Assembly (NCBI GenBank): GCA_964500415.1
Contig: CAZCOB010000026.1
Coordinates: forward strand, 1-24,724
Reading direction: 5' to 3'
Length of the DNA stretch: 24,724 nucleotides
Source of the DNA: JAFGPF01 sp964500415
GTDB lineage: Bacteria; Chloroflexota; Dehalococcoidia; Dehalococcoidales; RBG-16-60-22
Shown in pieces: positions 22,821 through 24,724 of this stretch. Position 1 is the first letter of the stretch. Every line of letters starts with the position of its first letter. Under the pieces are notes generated by a model. It worked only from the letters and a program-made list of their open reading frames with translations. It did no database searches and was not told the DNA's origin. The position numbers and the translations under genes are program-made.

Positions 22821-23624
22821 CTAGAGGAATACCAGTGCGAGAATGCCAACCACAACACAATACACGGCAAAGGGGTATAAGGGCCGTTTACGCAGGTAAG
22901 CCAGCAGGAAACGAATGGCCGCATAGCCGCAGACCGCCGCGGCCACAAAGCCGACGAGCAGTGGCATGGCCTCCACATTCTGGCTGCCATTAACAACAAG
23001 GCTGAACAGTTGCGATAGCCCGGCACCGGCGATAATCGGCACGGACAGGAGAAAGGAGAACCGCACGGCAGCCTCGCGGGTCATGCCACGGAACATCCCG
23101 ACCGACATCGTGGTACCGCTGCGGGAGAGACCCGGTGCAATGGACGCAGCCTGCCCAATCCCGATCAGCAGGCTATCCAGCCAGGTTATTTCCATAACAT
23201 TTTTATAGTGCCGGCCGACCAGTTCGGCCAGGACAAGCAACAGCGCGGTCAGCAGGAGAAAGCCACTCACCGCGCGCGTACTGGCGAAGAGAGACTCGAA
23301 GAAATCGCCCAGGAATAGACCCGCCAGAATGCCCGGTACTGTTCCCAGAAGCACCCACCAGGCCAGGCGCGATTCAGCATCATCCAGAAGCCGGCCGCGC
23401 CAGAGTCCACGCCACCAGGAGCTGAGCAGTCTACATATATCGCGCCAGAACATCACGACAACTGCCAGCAGTGTGCCCAGGTGAACCGTCGTGTCAAAAA
23501 CAAGGGGCGGCGGGTCCCAATTCAATACCGCAGGCACCAGGACCAGATGACCGGAACTGCTGATGGGCAAAAATTCGGAAGCGCCCTGGACAATCCCCAG
23601 TACCAGCGCTTCAAAAAGTCCCAC
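22821..23624 (-). CDS. uppP: Undecaprenyl-diphosphatase (BacA/UppP)
   Basis: A 267-residue polytopic membrane protein of normal family length. The first catalytic motif EFLPISSSGH occupies 17-26 (Glu17, Ser22-24, His26). The second, PGLSRSGTT, occupies 164-172 with Arg168. About eight hydrophobic segments are seen. It dephosphorylates undecaprenyl pyrophosphate to recycle the lipid carrier used for peptidoglycan-type and surface polysaccharides, and confers bacitracin tolerance. The start is GTG at 23624 with AGGAGG 5-6 nt upstream. It stands alone, with non-coding DNA on both sides. Confidence 0.96.
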   Translation of the reverse strand: MGLFEALVLGIVQGASEFLPISSSGHLVLVPAVLNWDPPPLVFDTTVHLGTLLAVVVMFWRDICRLLSSWWRGLWRGRLLDDAESRLAWWVLLGTVPGILAGLFLGDFFESLFASTRAVSGFLLLTALLLVLAELVGRHYKNVMEITWLDSLLIGIGQAASIAPGLSRSGTTMSVGMFRGMTREAAVRFSFLLSVPIIAGAGLSQLFSLVVNGSQNVEAMPLLVGFVAAAVCGYAAIRFLLAYLRKRPLYPFAVYCVVVGILALVFL

Positions 23625-24257
23625 GGGTGCCTCCTGAAGAAATTACAGAATACAGAATGGACTAATTGTAACATATCATCGAGCAACTGGCCAAGCTGGA
23701 GGGCTTTGGACACACTCGGATAAAAGTCTACATCTGTTCACATGTCTTCGATGGCTTTTAATCAGGACATCGGAGATTCCGTTTAAAAAAATAGTAATAT
23801 TATGACAAATTAAAAAAATCTAATGATAAATTGTGGAAAATTATAGATGTCCACTGGACAATTATTGTATAATTGGTCAAGGGAAGCGGAGAGACCGAAG
23901 CTGAAAAGTTTCCAAGAAGTTGAACTGGTGCCTAAATGTTAAAAAGGACGGTTTTTAGAGCTTTCCTGAAGCTAAATAAGGGATAAAAACCTGCTCAATT
24001 ACTTTATCTCCTTCTAAGCAGCGGGGCGTGGGTTTGAATCCCTCCAAGGACGTCATCTCAGGAACGGCATACACGCGGCATCGAAGCTGCTCAACTAGCA
24101 TAATTCAAACCCGTCTTGCAGTAATAACTGGAATTGAGAAGAATCAGAAGGTCAAGTACCCAGCTATTGATAACTATTGGAGAATTTATATAGTCAACGT
24201 AGAAAAGTCTTATGTTGGCCTAGTTAATTTTAGCCGATTACGAGGGGATGCTAAGTT
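23625..24257. other. Gene-poor AT-rich region with overlapping palindromes
   Basis: About 630 bp with no credible gene. Two adjoining inverted repeats stand out: TGTCCACTGGACA (23848-23860) and CAATTATTGTATAATTG (23859-23875). A T-arm-like segment (GGGTTTGAATCCC, about 24028-24040) occurs, but no complete tRNA can be folded. The region lies next to an insertion-sequence end and may be the scar of rearrangement. Confidence 0.4.
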
Positions 24258-24470
24258 CTAATCATTCTTAATCAGACCTATACCAACAGTACTTTGATTC
24301 TGGTCATCAACAATCTCTGTATATTCACAGCGTGATTTTATTTCGTTCCAATATCTGGCTACTCCAAAGCCCACTGTAGAAGGGGTGGATATGTCATGGA
24401 ACGCAATTATACCGTTATTCTTTACCAGAGTGCTATACATCTCAAAGTCTTCTCTGACGCCATCATAGGA
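24258..24470 (-). pseudogene. 3' remnant of a class I SAM-dependent methyltransferase (Methyltransf_24-like)
   Basis: The reading frame encodes about 70 residues matching the C-terminal part of small class I methyltransferases often found in glycan clusters: S-Y-D-G-V-R-x-D-F-E-M-Y, then a strand and loop G-I-I-A-F-H-D-I, then a helix with G-V-A-R-Y-W-N-E-I. The SAM-binding N-terminal half and the usual F-I-D-G-D-H that precedes S-Y-D-G-V are absent. In their place the frame runs into the end of an insertion sequence. It is therefore a decapitated, probably non-functional gene. The matched family is an inference from motif recall. Confidence 0.65.
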
Positions 24471-24724
24471 GCTCTTGTCAAATGTTGTGGAAATTCCTTC
24501 CAGCATCATTTTTCGTTAGCTCCTTACCCCTGCCAGTTCAGGCATTTTTTCTCGCTGTAGAATGCCGTCTTTGAACTCGCATCCCTCCAGTACCAGAGTC
24601 ATCAAATTAGCGCCGCCATTGAGGGTTCTCCAGTTCCGGCTTAGCCGCTCCACGATCTTGAACACCAGATAGAGGGCATTATCCCGCCGCCGCATTCGTT
24701 TGGCAGCATCAGTCCTCAGCCTCA
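24471..24724 (-). mobile_element. End of an insertion sequence (probably IS256/mutator family), partial at window edge
   Basis: The terminal 3' part of a transposase gene plus about 45 bp beyond its stop, ending where methyltransferase homology begins (about 24470). The segment TTGTCAAATGTTGTGGAAA (24475-24493) is a candidate terminal inverted repeat. The other end is outside the window, so the repeat cannot be confirmed. Confidence 0.5.
24516..24724 (-). CDS. Transposase, C-terminal 68 residues (probably IS256/mutator type)
   Basis: An open frame enters from the right edge (RLRTDAAKRMRRRDNALYL ... ), continues with V-E-R-L-S-R-N-W-R-T-L-N-G-G and ends at TAA 24516. The run of basic residues followed by a helix and the S-R-x-W-R motif resembles the C-terminal tail of mutator-type transposases as I remember them. 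The DDE catalytic core lies outside the window, so the family is tentative. It is on the same strand as the methyltransferase remnant and directly upstream of it. Confidence 0.55.
   Translation of the reverse strand, partial: RLRTDAAKRMRRRDNALYLVFKIVERLSRNWRTLNGGANLMTLVLEGCEFKDGILQREKMPELAGVRS

Noticed and set aside
24015..24062. tRNA-like T-arm (GGGTTTGAATCCC) suggesting a tRNA gene or attachment site
   Set aside because: The T-stem has a mismatch, and no anticodon arm, D-arm or pairing acceptor strand could be found upstream. At most it is a fragment.
24028..24261. 77-codon plus-strand frame
   Set aside because: No ribosome site, no recognisable domain, and it overlaps the T-arm-like segment and the gene-poor region.

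Overview
The window looks like chromosomal DNA from an anaerobic, probably Chloroflexota/Dehalococcoidia-type bacterium. This is inferred from the mix of a lipoprotein serpin, a subtilase with IPT/TIG tail, a BTAD-type regulator, several small response regulators and a very large secreted repeat protein; no rRNA or other taxonomic marker is present. Nearly every gene is on the minus strand, so transcription runs from right to left. The one clear exception is a nitroreductase gene near 13.4 kb.

Layout in transcription order (high to low coordinates). The right end holds the 3' end of a transposase gene abutting a decapitated methyltransferase remnant, then about 630 bp without a convincing gene, then uppP (undecaprenyl-diphosphatase). 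Next comes a BTAD-domain regulator (21122-22210) with a strong promoter and terminator. It is surrounded by small hypothetical genes and two operator-like arrays of direct repeats with an 11-bp period. A 1716-residue secreted protein (DUF4838 glycosidase-like head, four cadherin-like repeats, two CARDB-like domains, C-terminal anchor) and a small membrane protein follow. Then come the lone nitroreductase and a two-gene unit encoding a subtilisin-fold protease and, immediately downstream, a serpin lipoprotein. A soluble NarX-like histidine kinase and its NarL-type regulator follow, then two response regulators whose receiver domains have lost the phosphorylation chemistry.

The left end is a putative biosynthetic operon: glmS, an RfaH/LoaP-type NusG paralog, a leader containing an 8-bp hairpin, an AsnB-like amide synthetase lacking the glutaminase cysteine, and a QueC-like PP-loop ATPase. 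The last two are visibly AT-richer than glmS. The arrangement suggests processive antitermination of an accessory polysaccharide or small-molecule pathway that continues beyond the left edge.

The most unusual structure not explained by genes is four arrays of about 11-bp direct repeats. Two of them (6234-6324 and 13158-13233) share the same irregular spacing (9, 12, 11, 11 ...) and a GGTC core, so they look like homologous copies. The other two (20955-21031 and 22704-22750) have a GTAAA core and flank the BTAD regulator gene. The geometry of 7-bp box plus 4-bp spacer is what SARP/BTAD and OmpR-type winged-helix activators recognise, so these may be operators of two regulatory circuits encoded in the same window.
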